From Tolypeutes matacus (lineage: Eukaryota > Chordata > Mammalia > Cingulata > Chlamyphoridae), in NCBI GenBank assembly GCA_026826555.1, contig JAKSZT010033836.1:210216-274215 (forward strand): DNA of 64,000 nucleotides, in the 5' to 3' direction. Position numbers and translations under genes: made by a program. Below are positions 46,794-60,329 of this stretch, piece after piece. Each line of letters begins with the position of its first letter. The stretch's first letter is position 1. Below the pieces are notes generated by a model. That model was not told the origin of the DNA, ran no database searches, and saw only the letters and a program-made list of their open reading frames with translations.

Positions 46794-49700
46794 ATTTTAT
46801 CTTTAGTTTATTCATAACAACTGGGTACATCACCTGAAGAGGGCAGGCTTGAGGATGATTAATTGATGAGCAACTAATAGCCTGAGAAATTACATAAGGG
46901 CCAAATAGGGAAGACTGTTTTCCTGGGTTGTTTTTTTTTGTTGTTGTTGTTGTTGTTTTGCTTCTTGTTTGTTGTCTTTTCTCTTTCTTTGTTTCTTTTT
47001 TCTTTGACTTATTTTTTCAAACTACTTAATTTCTTTTCTTTCCTTCATTTTTCTATATTCTGTCTTCTGTTACTTTTCTTTGATTCCATCTCTTCTTGTT
47101 TGGTCTTCATTATTTCTTTTTCTCTCTTTCTTTTTTTTTCATCTTGTTTTTCTGACATTTTAGTTCATTCTATTTTTTCTGTATTTTGTTTCCTGTTTCA
47201 TTTTTTAAATTCTACCTTTTTAATTCTTATTCCTTTGTAATTTTTATGATTTTTTACTCATATTATTTATTTTCCTAGCCTTTGTATGATTCATCTTCTA
47301 CCTTTTATTATTAATGTTATTAGTATTTTATTTTCTTATCTCTTTCATTTTTTCTTTAATCCTACTATTTTTTTCTGTAGGTAACACAGACTCTGTAAGG
47401 ATAAAGAATAAAAGGAATCCAGTATCAAAAAAGGAACCTTACTACACTAAAACAAATCAAAACAAAATAAAAACCAAAGAAAGAGAAGTTAGCCAACCGA
47501 ATAATCCCATCAAGATAAATAGATGCCTTAGCACCAGGAAAGGAGTTACAAGCCACACTAAGAAACAGGAAGACACACCCTTGTATAACGAAAAACTGAA
47601 AACAGCAAGAGATACAGACTGTGGAATAACTAATCAAGGATTTACAAACAAATATCATGAATCATGAATGAACTTAATGAAGTGAAGGAAGAGGTAAAGA
47701 ACACTAAAAGACACTGAGGAAATATACTGAATAAATTTTAAACATACATGAAAAGATAATGGATCTGATGTTGCTCAATGACACAATGCAGGAAATCAAA
47801 ACTACACTGGAAACACATAACAGCAAATTTGAACAAGCAGAGGAAAGAATCAGTGATACTGAAACAGTACATCTGAAATCAGACAGAGAGTAGAACAGAT
47901 AAAAAAAGATAAGAGAAAAACCATCAGGGATATATGGGTTTGAATGACATCACAAAATAAACAAAAATACAGATTATCAACATCCCAGAGGACGAAGAGA
48001 TGGGAAAGGGGGCAAAAGGAGTGTTGGAGGAAATAATGACTGAAAATTTCCCAACTATATTGAGGGACATTGATGTATGTACACAGGAAGCCCAGTGTAC
48101 CCCAAATAGTATAAATCCTAGCAGGCCTACCCAAGACAAATATTTTTCAAACTGTCCAATGCTCAAGACAAAGAGAATTCTGAAAGAAGCAAAAGAAAAG
48201 AGACCCATTATATACAAGGGAAGCTCAATAAGATTAAATGTTGCTTTCTTATCTGAAACCATGGAGGCAAGAACGTAGTGATATGATATATTTACAGTGC
48301 TAAAAGAAAAAAAAAATCTGTCACCCAAGAATTCTCTATCTAGCAATGCTGGCATTCAAAAATGAGGGAGCATTCAAAATATTCACAAGTAAACAGAAAT
48401 TAAGTAAGTTTGTCAACATGAAAACTGCCCATCAAGAAATACTCTAGGGAGTTCTGCAAGTTGACAGGAAAAAAATGGGAAAGAGGAATGGAGGAGAGTA
48501 TATGAATGAAGATGACTGGTAAGAATAGCTAAAATGATAAAATGAGATATAACAACAACATATGGCATGTGGGAATGCTTTGGAACAGTTTAATCCTGCT
48601 TTCCTGTGCAAGGAAATTACTGCTGCATAGGAAAAAGCTGCTGTTACCAGTTCCTGCTGAAAACAATGAGGACTTTCTTACTTTACATTGTTACTTAATT
48701 AGAGCTTTCTGCCTCTCCATTGTTTCCTGTGAGAAAAACTTTCTGGGTGCTGTCACGTGCAGCAATTGCTTGGGCATGCCTCCTTATATAGCTGACTGTA
48801 TATATATTGAAGGAGATCAAATAAATGGGGCTGCTGGCTGCTGGCCACCTCTGCCAAAGAATATAAAGATTCAGAGTGTTTTCATTTCATCCCCATGGCA
48901 ATGGCATATATAAACCTAAAGAAAATATGGCTAATGTAATGCCTTGACTGTAATAACATAGAATGTTAATGGATTAAACTCTTAATCAAGAAATACAGAT
49001 TGGCAGAAAGGATAAGGAAATATGAGCCATCTATATGCTGTCTATAAGAAACACACCCAGGTATGCAAGGAGGTTGAAATTGAATGGTTAGAAAAAAATT
49101 TTTACTTGCAACCAATAATCAAAAAAGGGTGGGAGTAGCTATATTAATATTGGACAAAATAGACTTTAAATGCAAAATTATTGTAAAAGAAAAAAGACAC
49201 TATATTTTAATAAAAGGGTAATCTATCAAGGAGAAGAACTATCCAAAACATTTATACACCTAACCAGAGTGTCTCAAAATATATGAAACAAACATTGGAA
49301 AAACAAAGTTGAGAAAAGATACCTTTACAATTATAGTGGGAGACATTAATATACCATTATCACCATTAGACAGAACATCTTGACAGAGGATCAGTAGAGA
49401 AACAGACACCTTGAATAATACAGTTGAGGATCTAGGTCTAATAGAAATATGCAGAACATCACACCCCAATACAGCCAAATGTACATTCTTCTTGAGTGCA
49501 CATGGATCATTCTCCAAGATAGATCAACATGCTAGGCCACAGAGAAACTCTCAACAAATTCAGAAAGTTTGAAAGTATACAAAGTAATTTTTCTGACCAC
49601 AATGGAATGAATCTGGAAAATAGTTAGGGACAGAGAACCAGAATTGGCACAGAGATATAGAATTTAATTAACACACTCTTAAACAACCAGTAAACCAAGG

Positions 49701-51025
49701 AAGAAATTGCAAAAAAAGAATCAGTAACTACCTTGAAGTGAATAAAAATGACAACACAACATATCAAAAAAAATAAATAAATAAAAGCTTCTGTGATGCA
49801 GTAAAAGCAGTGCTGAGAAGGGAATTTATATTCATAAATGCCTACATTAAAAAAGAAAGAGCTAAAATCAAAGACCTAACCATACACCTGGAGGAATTAG
49901 AAAAAGAACCACAAACTAATCCTAAAGCAAGTAGAAAGAAGGAAATAACAAAGATTATTTGCACATTATTAGCACAGCTAATGAAATTGAAAATAAGAAA
50001 GAACTACAAAAAATTAACAAAACCAAAAGTTGAGAAGATTTTTTAAGAAGATTAATAAAATTAACCATCCCTCAGCTAGACTAACAAAGAAAAAGAGAGA
50101 AGATGCACATACATAAAATATGAAATGCAGAAGGGGACATCACCACTGATCCCACAGAAATAAAGAGTATATGAAAAGGATACTTTGCAAAATTGTATGT
50201 CACAAGAGGGATAACTTGGATGAAATGGACAACTATCTAGAAACACACAAACAACCAATATTGATGACAGAAGAAATTGTTGAACTGAACAGACCAATCA
50301 CAAGAAATGAGATTGAATTTGTCGTCATAAACCTCCAACTATGAAGAGCCCAAGACCTGATGGCTTCACAGGTGAATTCTACTATCATTCCAGAAAGAAC
50401 TAACCCCAATCCTGCTTAAAATCTTCCAAAAAATAGAAGTGGAGTGAACATTGCCTAACTCATTCTATGATGACAACATCACCCTAATACCAAAGACACA
50501 CAAAGACACCACAAGATAGGAAATCTACAGATCAATTTTTCTGATGAAATTGAATGCTAAAATTCTCAATAAAATACTTGCTAATAGTATTCAACAAGAC
50601 ATTAAATGAATTATACATTACAAACAAGTGGGCTTCATCCCTGGTATACAAGGATGGCTCATCCTAAGAACATCAATCAATGTAATACACCACATTAACA
50701 CACTGAAAGAAAAAAAATCACATGATCATCTACATTGTTTCAGAAAAATTATTTGACAAAATGCAACACTCTTCGCTGATAAAAACACTTCAAAATCATT
50801 TAGAGTGTGAATATAATTCTCAAAACTGAATGCAAACTAATGATATTTACAGGTAATCAAAGGAAGAGTTAATGCCAAAGGGAAAAGTTAACTAAAGATG
50901 GAAAGGAGGACTTGAACACAGAAAACTATACAACATTGTTAAAGGAAATCAAAGAACACCTAAATAAACGGAATAAATATTCTTTATTCATGGATTGGAA
51001 GACTAAACATTATTAGATGTCTGTT
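46794..51025 (+). mobile_element. L1 sense copy, decayed, 3' truncated/deleted
   Basis: The distal 5' UTR (to about 47510) includes a (TTG)n/T-rich zone like that of copies A and B. ORF1 is at about 47518-48503; its start codon region reads 'aaatagatgcc', and the RNA-binding part is recognisable (AKEKRPIIYKGSSIRL). ORF2 starts at 48927 and runs to about 51020, with endonuclease and early reverse-transcriptase remnants and a large internal deletion after about 50790. The solo LTR 48568-48900 interrupts the ORF1-ORF2 spacer. Neither ORF is intact. Confidence 0.82.
48568..48900 (+). mobile_element. Solo LTR with 6-bp TSD (class II ERV-like)
   Basis: This is a 333-bp sequence, TGTGGGAATG...CCCCATGGCA, bracketed by ATGGCA at 48562-48567 and 48901-48906. 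Removing it rebuilds the L1 ORF1-ORF2 spacer seen in copies A and B (catatgrca-tayatwaacc). It has an upstream TATA-like 'ccttatata' (48782) and AATAAA at 48820-48825, placing transcription on the plus strand. A 6-bp duplication is usual for class II (betaretrovirus-like) and rare for ERVL/MaLR. No related second copy is seen in the window. Confidence 0.82.
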
Positions 51026-51499
51026 CTAACCAAATTGCTAGATGGCAACTTAGAATTCCAGGAAGAGGTAAATAGTATCAGAATATATATTTCTATATAA
51101 ATAATATTTTTTATTTTTCTTCTTAATTCACTTAAAATATAATACATTAATTAAAACCAAGTAATAACAAACGAATTGAAATTTTTATAAAGTAAGAAAA
51201 TATTTTGTGCTACGGTAAAGTAGCACAAAACACAGTAAAGGGGAAACTGGAAATCCTTTTGAGGTATCTTGTGTCACATATAAAATAGCCTTATTTTAAT
51301 TCAAAGCAATTTACAATAATTTACTTATGTCTACAATATAATTATTTAAATAAAAATTGCATTTAAATATCTTTATAGCATTACTGATTACTTACAATCA
51401 CAAGATATACCTAGAATTAGCACTAAAATAACAATATAAAGAGAGAAAGCTTAAACACCAATGGAGAACACAGAATTGAAAACTACAAAAATTACTCAA
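51026..51499. other. Unassigned AT-rich spacer
   Basis: Very AT-rich, with no convincing repeat or coding frame. It separates the sense L1 from the next antisense L1 fragment. Confidence 0.55.
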
Positions 51500-52200
51500 T
51501 TACATTTTGTAGTTACCTTTTCCAATTCAATAAAAAATGCTGTGGTAATTTTTTGGGGACTGTGTTAAATCTGCAAATTAATTTGGGTAGGACAGACATC
51601 TAATTATGTTTAGTCTTCCAATCCATGAACATAAAATATTCTTCCATTTTTTTAGGTCTTCTTTGATTTCCTTTAACAATGTATTATTTTCTGCACATAA
51701 GACCTTTACATCTTTAATAAAATTTACTCCTAGGTATTAGATTTTTTTAGTTGCTATTTTAAATGGAATACTTTTCTTGATTTCCTCCTCAGATTGCTCA
51801 TTATTGGTGTACATAAATGCAACTGATTTGTGCATGTTGACCTTTTATCCTGCACTTTAGTGAACTATCAGCTCTAGAAGCTTTGTTGCAGGTTTCTCAG
51901 GGCTTTCAATGTATAGGATAATGTCAGCTGCAAATAGTGGAATTTTTACTTCTTCCTTTCCAGTTTAGATGCTTTTGACATCTTTTTCTTGCCTAAGCAC
52001 TCAAACAAGTAATGCTAACACATTGTTAAATAAGAGCAGTGACAGGGGCCATCCATTTCTTGTTTCAGATCTTATATGGAAAGATTTTGGCATTTCAACA
52101 ATGAATATATTAGCTGTGGGTTTTTCAGTATACCTTTTATCATGTTGAGGAAGCTTCATGAATTAACATTTTTTTCTTTTTTTCTTTTTTTTCCCTTAGG
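51500..52200 (-). mobile_element. L1 ORF2 fragment, antisense (RT region)
   Basis: This is the reverse complement of L1 reverse transcriptase. Markers include 'aggacagacatctaattatg' (51591), 'gtcttccaatccatgaaca', 'ttctcagggctttcaatgta' (51894) and 'aatgtcagctgcaaatag', the latter opposite the FADD region. It is decayed. Confidence 0.75.
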
Positions 52201-52619
52201 CTCTTTGAGAATATTTTTCTATTTAATTATAACCAGCATAGTTTGATTTGATGGCAGCCATCATTTTTATCATTGTTACTTTATATATAATATGGCATTA
52301 TATGACTTTTGCTTCTCAGTGATTTTAAGATTATTTCTTTATATTTGGCTTTCAGCTCTTTGAATAATTAAATAAAAGAAAACTATCAATATTTCTGCCA
52401 ATAACTTTCCTGCCCTATTATTTTTCCTGTCCTTTACTTGGACTACAATATTACTCAGGTTATGTTAGTTGATTGGCTGTATTAATGTGGTTCAATGATA
52501 TATGGGAAATAGTAAATGGAATTATATTTTGAAAATTCTAATATTGTGTATAAATACATATGCATACATATATGTATATTTACATAAATTTGCATAATGT
52601 GAATTAATTGTGACTTTTG
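52201..52619. other. Unassigned AT-rich segment
   Basis: No confident repeat match and no gene-like frame. It could be strongly decayed L1. Confidence 0.5.
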
Positions 52620-55088
52620 TTAAGATGTATAATCCCATATATTTTTACTTATCTATTCATTTACAGAATTCTCATCACAATCAGACTAATGAATATTTTC
52701 ATTGTCTCCAAAAGTTTCCCCAGGTGTCCACTAATTTGTTTTCTGAAACCGTAGATTAATTTTCTTTTTCTAGAATTTTATATAAATGCAATGACATAGC
52801 ACCTATGCTTTCTTGTCTGGTTTATTTTACTCAACATTATTATTTTCAGATTTATTAATATTGCAGCATTTATCAATAGTTCATTATTTTTGTAGCTGAG
52901 TAGTATTCCTTTGGAGAGATATTCAAGGTTTCATTTATTATATTCATCTATTGATGAATTTTTGTATTATTTCTAGTTTTGGGTTATTACAAATAAAACT
53001 GTCATGGATAATTGAATATAAGCCTTTCCATGGTTACATGCTTTCATTTCTTTGCATAATTACCTAAGTGTAGAACAGACGGTACATATAGTAGTTGTAG
53101 ATTTATCTTTTTTGAAAAATTAAAATATATTTCCAGATAAATGTAGTTATGGTCTAAGATATGGTCTATCTTTTATGTATTCTATACACACATAAAAAGA
53201 ATATGTATTCTGTTATGGTTTGGTGGTATGTTCTATAAATGACAATTATATCCTTTTGGCAGATGGCATCATTGAGTTCTTCTATATTCTAGTTTACTTT
53301 CTGTCTAATTGTTCTATAAATTATTGAGTGGTTTAGATTTGTCTATTTCTCTTTTAAGTAGATTCATTTTTACTTTATATATTGTAGAGTTCTACTGTCG
53401 GTGGCATATATATTTAGAATTGCTATGTTTTCATTTTTCTTTTTCTAATTTTTTATTTCTATTTTAAAAGAAGCTTAGATTACATAAATGTTACATAAAA
53501 ATATAAGGATTCCCATGTGCCCCATCCCCTTCTCCTCCCATACATTCCCACATTAACAACATCATTCTTTAGTGTGGTACATTTGTTACAACTGATGAAC
53601 ACATATTGAAGCATTGCTACTAAATGTGAACTATAGTTTACATTATAGTTTACACTCTATCTTACACAATTGTGTAGGTTATGACAAGATACATACTGGC
53701 CTGTATCCATCATTGCAATGTCATGCAAGACAATTCAAATGTCCCAAAAGTGCCCCATATTACACCATAGATTGACTTTTTATCATTATATAATGTATCT
53801 CTTTATCTCTTGTAATTTTTTTTGTGCTGAGGTATACTTTACATGAAATTAACACAGACAATCCTGCTTTCCTTTTTCTAATATTTTATGTTACATATAT
53901 TCCATCCTTTTATTTTCAACAAGCCTATGTCACTATAATTTAAGAGAGATTATTGTAGAAAGTATACAGTTAGGACTTATTTGTTTAGACCATTTTAATT
54001 TAATGGGATTATCAATAGGTTAGGGTTTAAGTCTTCCATTTTCTTTTATATTTTTATCATACTCTATGTTTTTCATTTCTGTTTTTATTTTCTGCCTTCC
54101 TATGGGTTACTTGAACATTTTTAGAAATATATTTTTATTTACTTTGAGTGGATTTGATTATACATTTTGTATATATTTTTTAAGAAGCTGCCATATGTAT
54201 TACCATAAATATACATAAGTTCTGTATTATACACCTAACTTTTCTACTGGTGTGCTTATTTTGTAAGATTTGGTGATGTAGAGAGTCCTTTACTTCTTTT
54301 ATATCTTTTTATCCATCACCCCCATTTACAATATAATTTTCTTAAATATTTCTTGTACATACATATAGAACCACATCTCCTTGTTATAATTTTTGGTTCT
54401 GCTGTCAAACATAATTTAGAAAACCAAGGGAAGAGAGCCTATTATGTTTAGATATACTTGACTTATTGCAGTTTCTCTTCTTTTCCAATATCCCAAATGT
54501 CTTTCTTTTTTCATTTCCATTCTGATTAAACTTTCTTTAGTGATTATTTTATGATAGATCTGCTTGTGACAAATTCTCTTAGTTCATTTCATCTGACACT
54601 CCTTGTATGTTGCCTTCATTCCAAAGGATATTTAACTGGGATTAGAAATATTGGTTGACAGTCTTTTTCTTTTAGTACTTGCAATATATTGAGCCATGTC
54701 CTTCTGGCCTTCATGGTTTCCGGTGACAAGTCCATTATCATACAAATTGTTTTTTCCAGTGGTAAGGTGTCATTTTCTTTTAGTAATTTTCATGATTATT
54801 TTCTTTGCAAATAGTTATCAGAAATTTAATTATGATGGGTCATGGCATGGATTTATTTGAGTTTATCCTATTTCGGATTCACTCACCTTCTTGCTTTTGT
54901 AAGCTGATATCGCTTGCCAAATTTTAGAAAGTTCCATTCATGATTTCTTTGTGTAGTATTTTATCTCCACACTCTTTCTCCTTTTCTGGTACACAAACAA
55001 CATGAATATTACATTTCTTTATAGACCCACAGTCCCTGCAACTGTTATTTTCTCACTTTATTTTTTCCCTGTTGTTCAGATTTGATAA
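52620..55088 (-). mobile_element. Old L1 (L1M-like), antisense, left part
   Basis: Old L1 3'-end sequence is at 52640-53100 ('ttctagaattttatataaat', 'gggttattacaaataaaact'). The antisense endonuclease region is at about 53110-53430 ('atggtctatcttttatgta'). After an inserted L1 end come long antisense ORF1-type sequence (53770-55088; 'ttctggtacacaaacaac'). It resumes at 57778 on the far side of the LTR element. It is old and heavily decayed. Confidence 0.65.
53435..53768 (-). mobile_element. 5'-truncated L1 3' end inserted in old L1
   Basis: On the minus strand it ends 'tatgtaatctaagcttct' followed by an A-rich tail (53435-53470 on plus is T-rich). This is the same terminal module as L1 copy B. 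Left and right flanks continue the old L1 ('gaattgctatgttttca' and 'attgactttttatcatta'), so it is an insertion of about 330 bases. Block identity to 63050-63430 is high. Confidence 0.7.
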
Positions 55089-57777
55089 TATTTTAGTTTC
55101 CTAGGCGGCCAAAGCAAATATGAAGAAATGATTTGGCTTAAACACTGGGAATTTATTAGCTTTAGATTGAGGTTTGAAAATACCCAAAGAAAGTCATAGT
55201 CAAGGCAATGCTTTCTCCAAGAACGTGGCTTCTGGGGTTGGCTACTGGTGAATGTTGGTTCTTTGTTTGCCTCATGGTGGTGTACTTCATGTCTTTTGTA
55301 GATGCCAGAAAATTTTGTTCTTAAGCTATTCCATTTCTGTGGTTGCAAAACCTATTGTAGAGGAGGCCTGCTGATTAGATCACTTCAGGAGAGTATGATC
55401 CAGAATGGGTTTAAATCCTCTATTGGAGTCATTTAAAAACTGGAGAAATATAATGAAAGGAGGCCATAGAGACAGAGAGAAAGCCACAGGAAAAGAGACT
55501 ACCAGGAGAACAAGAAGCTAAAATCAATGGAACCCAGGAGAAAGGAAATCAAAAGCTGAAAGCAACAAGTGCTAGAAGACAATGCAAAGATGGGCAGATG
55601 CTGACATGTGTCTGATTACTCACAGCTGCAGCTCAGGGAGAAAGCATATCCTTATGATGCTTTCATTTAGACACTTCCACAACCTGAGAACTTTAAGCTT
55701 ATATGTTAATAAATCTCCATTGTACAAGCCCTACCATTCCTATATATTGCCTTGGCAGACATTAGCAAATCAAAGCACGTGGCAAGGCACATAGTGATTG
55801 TCTGGGGTTCTGCTGATGTTCTGCTTCTGGTTGCTTCATGTGTAGATTTCTCTTTCTCTGTCTGCATTTCATTATCCTAAAAAGGACTCCAGTAATATGA
55901 CTAAGGCATATCTTGATTAAGGTGAGTCACAAATTAACTGAAGTAGCCTAATCAAAAGTTCCTACTTACAATGTATTCACATACACAAGAATGGATTAAA
56001 TTTAAAAACATATTTTTCTAGAGTACTTATAGCTTCAAAACACCACATTCCACCCTCTGGACCCCCAAATACAGTTTCTTTCAATTTTCAAAATACATCC
56101 ATTTCATCAGAATATTCCAATATTTTAAGCTCTTTCAGAAACAATGCTTAGTACAAAGCCTCATGAAAATTGGTTATGGGTGTGGTCTGTCCTGGGGCAC
56201 AATTACCCTCTATCTCTGGACCTGTTAAACCTGGAGAACAAGTTATCTACTTGTGATATACAATGAAGGCACGGGGTAAACTTTCCCATTCCCACAGGGC
56301 AAAATTGTAAATAAAACAGGGGTCATGGATCCCAAACTATTCAAAAACCCTGCAGGGCTTACTCTCTTAGATTTCAAAGTCCCAGTGTCACCTATGGATC
56401 TTTGTGTGTGATGGAATGGCAGCCCCAACCCTTCCAAGTGCTTGTGTAGTGGCCATAATCTCCCCAGCCCCAGGGACACAGGCTCAACCTTCATCAAGCA
56501 TCTGGGAAGTGGCCAGATTCTTTGCAATTCCTAGGGCATAGTTTCCACCCTTTCCACACACAAAGGTGGGTCCATTCTCTTGGCCTGAGAAGATATCATT
56601 AATTCATTACTCACCTTCCATCATTCTGCCCTTGAAGTGGGCCTTCCTTCAATCTGTTCTGTTGCTGTTCCTTTTAGTAGTGGTTGGCAGTTTTTCCATT
56701 CATTCTGATCTCATAAAAAAACTTGTCAGTTTTGCATGTAGCACAAAAGTCCAAACTATCAGATAAATGAACATTCCACACTACCATACAAGATTACTGT
56801 ATTTCCAGTCCTGACATCCACAAAAACTGCTGACTGGTTTGATGTTCAGTTAAACCTTCGCATGTAGTACTATTTTCTGGTGACTTTCTTTCCAGAATCT
56901 CATAATTTTCCAAACCAGCAATTTCTTTTTGCTCAGGTGTTCAGTTCTCAAGCTTATCCTTTTCCTCTTGCATTTTACTATAAACAGCAAGGAGAAATCA
57001 GGCTTAACTTTCCACTGTTATCTTGGACATCTCCTCAGCTCAACGCACAGCTTCATTAAAAAGTTATGCCTTCCATCCAACATCAGAACTCAATATTGTA
57101 ATATTCCCAGCCACTTTAAAATAAGAATCACTTTTCCTACAGTTTACAATAACACATTCATCATTTTCTTGAAAGGCATCATCAGAAGTAAGTTTAACAC
57201 TCATGTTTCTACAAATAGTCTCTTCAAAGCAGTCTAGGCTTTTTCTATCAAGCAATTAACAATTTCCCAGCCTCTAACCATTGCACAATTTCTAATCTGT
57301 TTCCATATTTTTGTTATTTGCAATAGCACCACCACACTCTTCTGAGTGCTATTTTAGTCTTTCAGGTTGCTCAAAACAAATACTGTGAAATGGGTTCTGT
57401 TAAGCAATAAGAATTTATTTACTCACAGTTTTGAGGCTGGGCAAATGACCAAATCAAGGCATCAGACTTTCTTTCTGAACACTGGCTTCCAGCAGGCCTC
57501 TCTGTAATATGACAAGGCACATGACAACATCTACTGACTTCTCCCTTCTCTTCTGGTTTTCACTGATTTCAACTTCTTACTTTCATGATTTTCTCATTCT
57601 GTGAATATCATTCTCCTATAGAGTATACCAGGATAAGTACACATCTTGATTGAGGTGGGTCACACCTTAGCTGAAGTTGCCTCATCAAGACTCACTAATT
57701 ACAGTAGGTTCATATCCAGAGGAATGAATGAAATTTAAGAAATGCTTTTCTGGGGTACATACTGCTTAACCATGAAA
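55089..57777 (-). mobile_element. Two-LTR retrotransposon (MaLR/ERVL-like), antisense
   Basis: On the minus strand the 5' LTR is about 57777-57344 ('ttcatggttaagcagtatg...gtaccccagaaaagc'). The internal region is about 57343-56048, and the 3' LTR about 56047-55089. The 3' LTR is lengthened by a nested LTR. The two LTRs match by eye: 'ttttagtttcctagg' versus 'ttttagtctttcagg', and 'atcttgattaaggtgagtcac' versus 'atcttgattgaggtgggtcac'. The internal part has only a short open piece (57255-57064) homologous to 3937-4164, and no polymerase. Flanks GATAA (55084-55088) and GTTAA (57778-57782) look like a 5-bp duplication. Very different LTR ages or gene conversion were not assessed. Confidence 0.8.
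55293..55775 (+). mobile_element. Nested solo LTR in the 3' LTR
   Basis: It interrupts the left LTR between 'gtgtacttcatgt' and 'cacgtggcaaggcac', matching CATGT/CACGT flanks (55288-55292 and 55776-55780). It is oriented plus, with an AATAAA signal near 55710 ('gttaataaatctcc') and a CA-type end near 55775. It resembles xenarthran ERVL/MaLR LTRs from memory. The exact ends are uncertain by a few bases. Confidence 0.65.
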
Positions 57778-57782
57778 GTTAA

Positions 57783-58550
57783 TTTCTATTATTCTATTTT
57801 TCTTTTCACTGATTCTTTCCTCTGTTCTTTACATTGTGCCATTGAGCTCATTCATTGAGGTTTTTGTTTCAGTGGTTGTATTTTCATTTCTAAAATTTGT
57901 TTGTTGACTCTTTCCAATTTTTTTCATGTTTCAAACATGTTTGTAATTGATTATACAATCATTTTTTATCATGGCTAATTTAAAACATTAAAAAATGATT
58001 CTAGCATTTCTTTCATCTTGTTTGAATCTAGTATCTTTTCTCATTCACTTTGAGATCTTCTTGGTTCTTTGGATGTCTACTGATTTTCATTTGACGTCTG
58101 GACACTTTGTATTATATTAAGAGACTGTGGATCTTATATAAACTTTTTGTTTCAGCTAGCTTTTTCTGACATCTTCCTGGCAGAGGAATGCCAGGCTGTT
58201 ACTCTTTCTGCCAATTGGAGAAGAAGTTCAGATTTTTCATTCAGCCTCCCTTTACAACTAAGTGGGGGTTCTCATAATTCCTTCTAAGTGGCAATGTGTG
58301 TACTGTCTCCCCACGTGTCCTACATAGGTTGTGTGGAGGAAAAGACCTACTTACTGTTGAGCTTTGGCCTCCTCTGTTGCCACCCTACTGGAGAGTGGGA
58401 GGGGTACCCCATTACTACCAGGAGTGGGTGGAATCTAAACTCACCTTATGGTCTCCATTGACATTATGGAAGAAAAGTCTCTTTAGTGCACATAAAGATG
58501 AAAGTCCCAGTTTCCTACTTGGTCTTTCTGACATCAACTAGGTGCGATAT
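57783..58550 (-). mobile_element. Old L1, antisense, right part (ORF1 and 5' region)
   Basis: It continues the L1 left off at 55083; removing the LTR element joins 'cagatttgataa' to 'tttctattattct'. From about 58060 it is L1 5' UTR-like ('gctttggcctcctctgttgc'), ending by about 58550. Confidence 0.55.
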
Positions 58551-60329
58551 GAGCTTAATGATCAACCTCCATTAATAACTTAAGGAGTTCTCAAGCTTGA
58601 ATGAGCTTTCCAATTTTCCTAAGTGAACTGGAGAGCCAAGCCTCTATACATCTGCATTGCTCAATTATTATGATGCAGCAAAACATGTGACCTTAACAAG
58701 TTGATGTTCTGCAACTGTGGCAATACCTGAAGGAACTAATTGCACATGCAAAAGATGCAGTTACAAATGCTTCACTGAAGATAAATGTGGGTGGCATATT
58801 ACAATGCACATCACAGTCCTCACCTCACAACTTAGATTCAACATTTTATATACATGCAAGGAGTAGCTTCTCCATTATTCCATGCCCCTCTTTTCCTAGG
58901 AGAACATTAAAAAGGAATTTTAGTGGAATAAATTATAGCTTCTCAGAGTATGGTTGTTGAGAAACTAGCATGTGTAAGGGCCAGCTACAAAAGAAAGAAA
59001 TACATGGAGTTTTCAAGGGCTTGGATGAACCTCATCTTCACTATAACAAACAGGTCCACAATAACATACTCAAATAGAAACTGAAAAAGATTTTAAACAT
59101 CTCTTTGGAAGATCCTGCATTAGTGTTAGTTAAATGAAATTAGTTACTGTATTATTTTGTTGCATGTCTTCATAGGATAGGAGAAAAACACAAGGTATCA
59201 TCTACAAGGAGAAAACATACATGAATAAAATGAATTTTAAACTTTGTGTCTGAAACCCATGCTGTCACTGAGCTCTGACTAACTTTGATAATTATTTGCC
59301 TTTCTGGATATTTCATCCTATGGATAAAATGGATTCGTTTTATTTAAAATGGGATTTATTCTCCTATATAACTTTCAGGATGTGAGGATGAAAAATATGA
59401 ATGTCAATTCTATAGGTAATTTGCCCCAAAATAAAGTTTCCCTAATTATGATTCATCTCATTATACATTTATATTCCTTTAAGATCTAGAGAATGTTTGG
59501 GTAAATTTCTGAGATTATTTTTGTCAATGAGAAACAGCGACAGCAACAGTCACAAGCAAACACACAAAGAAATAATTTCAAAACTGTCCCTTCCAAAAAA
59601 TTACTGAGTAATAATGGTTGAAAAATAGTGCAATAAAAACCCATTCTTGAGGGCATGGATATTTATTATTCTCTATTGCCTTTTCTTTAGTTCCTCATTT
59701 CATAATTTCCCCATTGTTTCTACATCTAAATTCAGCTAGTGTTATTAAACATTATTTTTGTAAATTATCATGTTATTCAAATTTAATTTCTTCCTTATTT
59801 CCAATTTCTCTATATATACTTTAACATATTTTCTTAAGACACAAGTTTTATTTAAAGAAAGGGAAAACACATTAATTTGCTACTAATAAGGAACACATTT
59901 TTGGATTTCAGTTTCAGCTTCTGTGATGCAGAAATATACTCCTGTAAAGCATTAGGGCATATCTGGGGTTTTTCAATAGTTTGCATCCCATAGAATATGT
60001 TATACATTCTGTACTGTGACTTCAAATGAGAGAAAACAGGATAAAATGGACTAGTATTTCTTGAGAATCAATGCCATCCCAAATCTAGAGAAATTGCTCT
60101 CTATCAATTACCATATTTACTCTTAAAATATATAAAATCAAAATAAGAAAGTCAAACATTAAAGATATATTTATAACACATGAGAGAAAATGGCATAATC
60201 TCCTTATTATTTAAATAACCCAAAAATTGAGATGAAAATCACAACACAAATAAATAATATCAAATTAAAATTTTAATTAAAAATATAAAACACTTTCAAT
60301 TAAAAAAAATTCTTAACAAAATATCAAAT
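58551..60329. other. Intergenic, no gene seen
   Basis: A 1.8-kb AT-rich stretch without recognisable repeats or coding frames. It contains ordinary A- and T-runs only. Confidence 0.55.

Noticed and set aside
46938..47240. 100-codon Phe/Leu-rich plus-strand frame
   Set aside because: It is translation of the T-rich zone of an L1 5' UTR.
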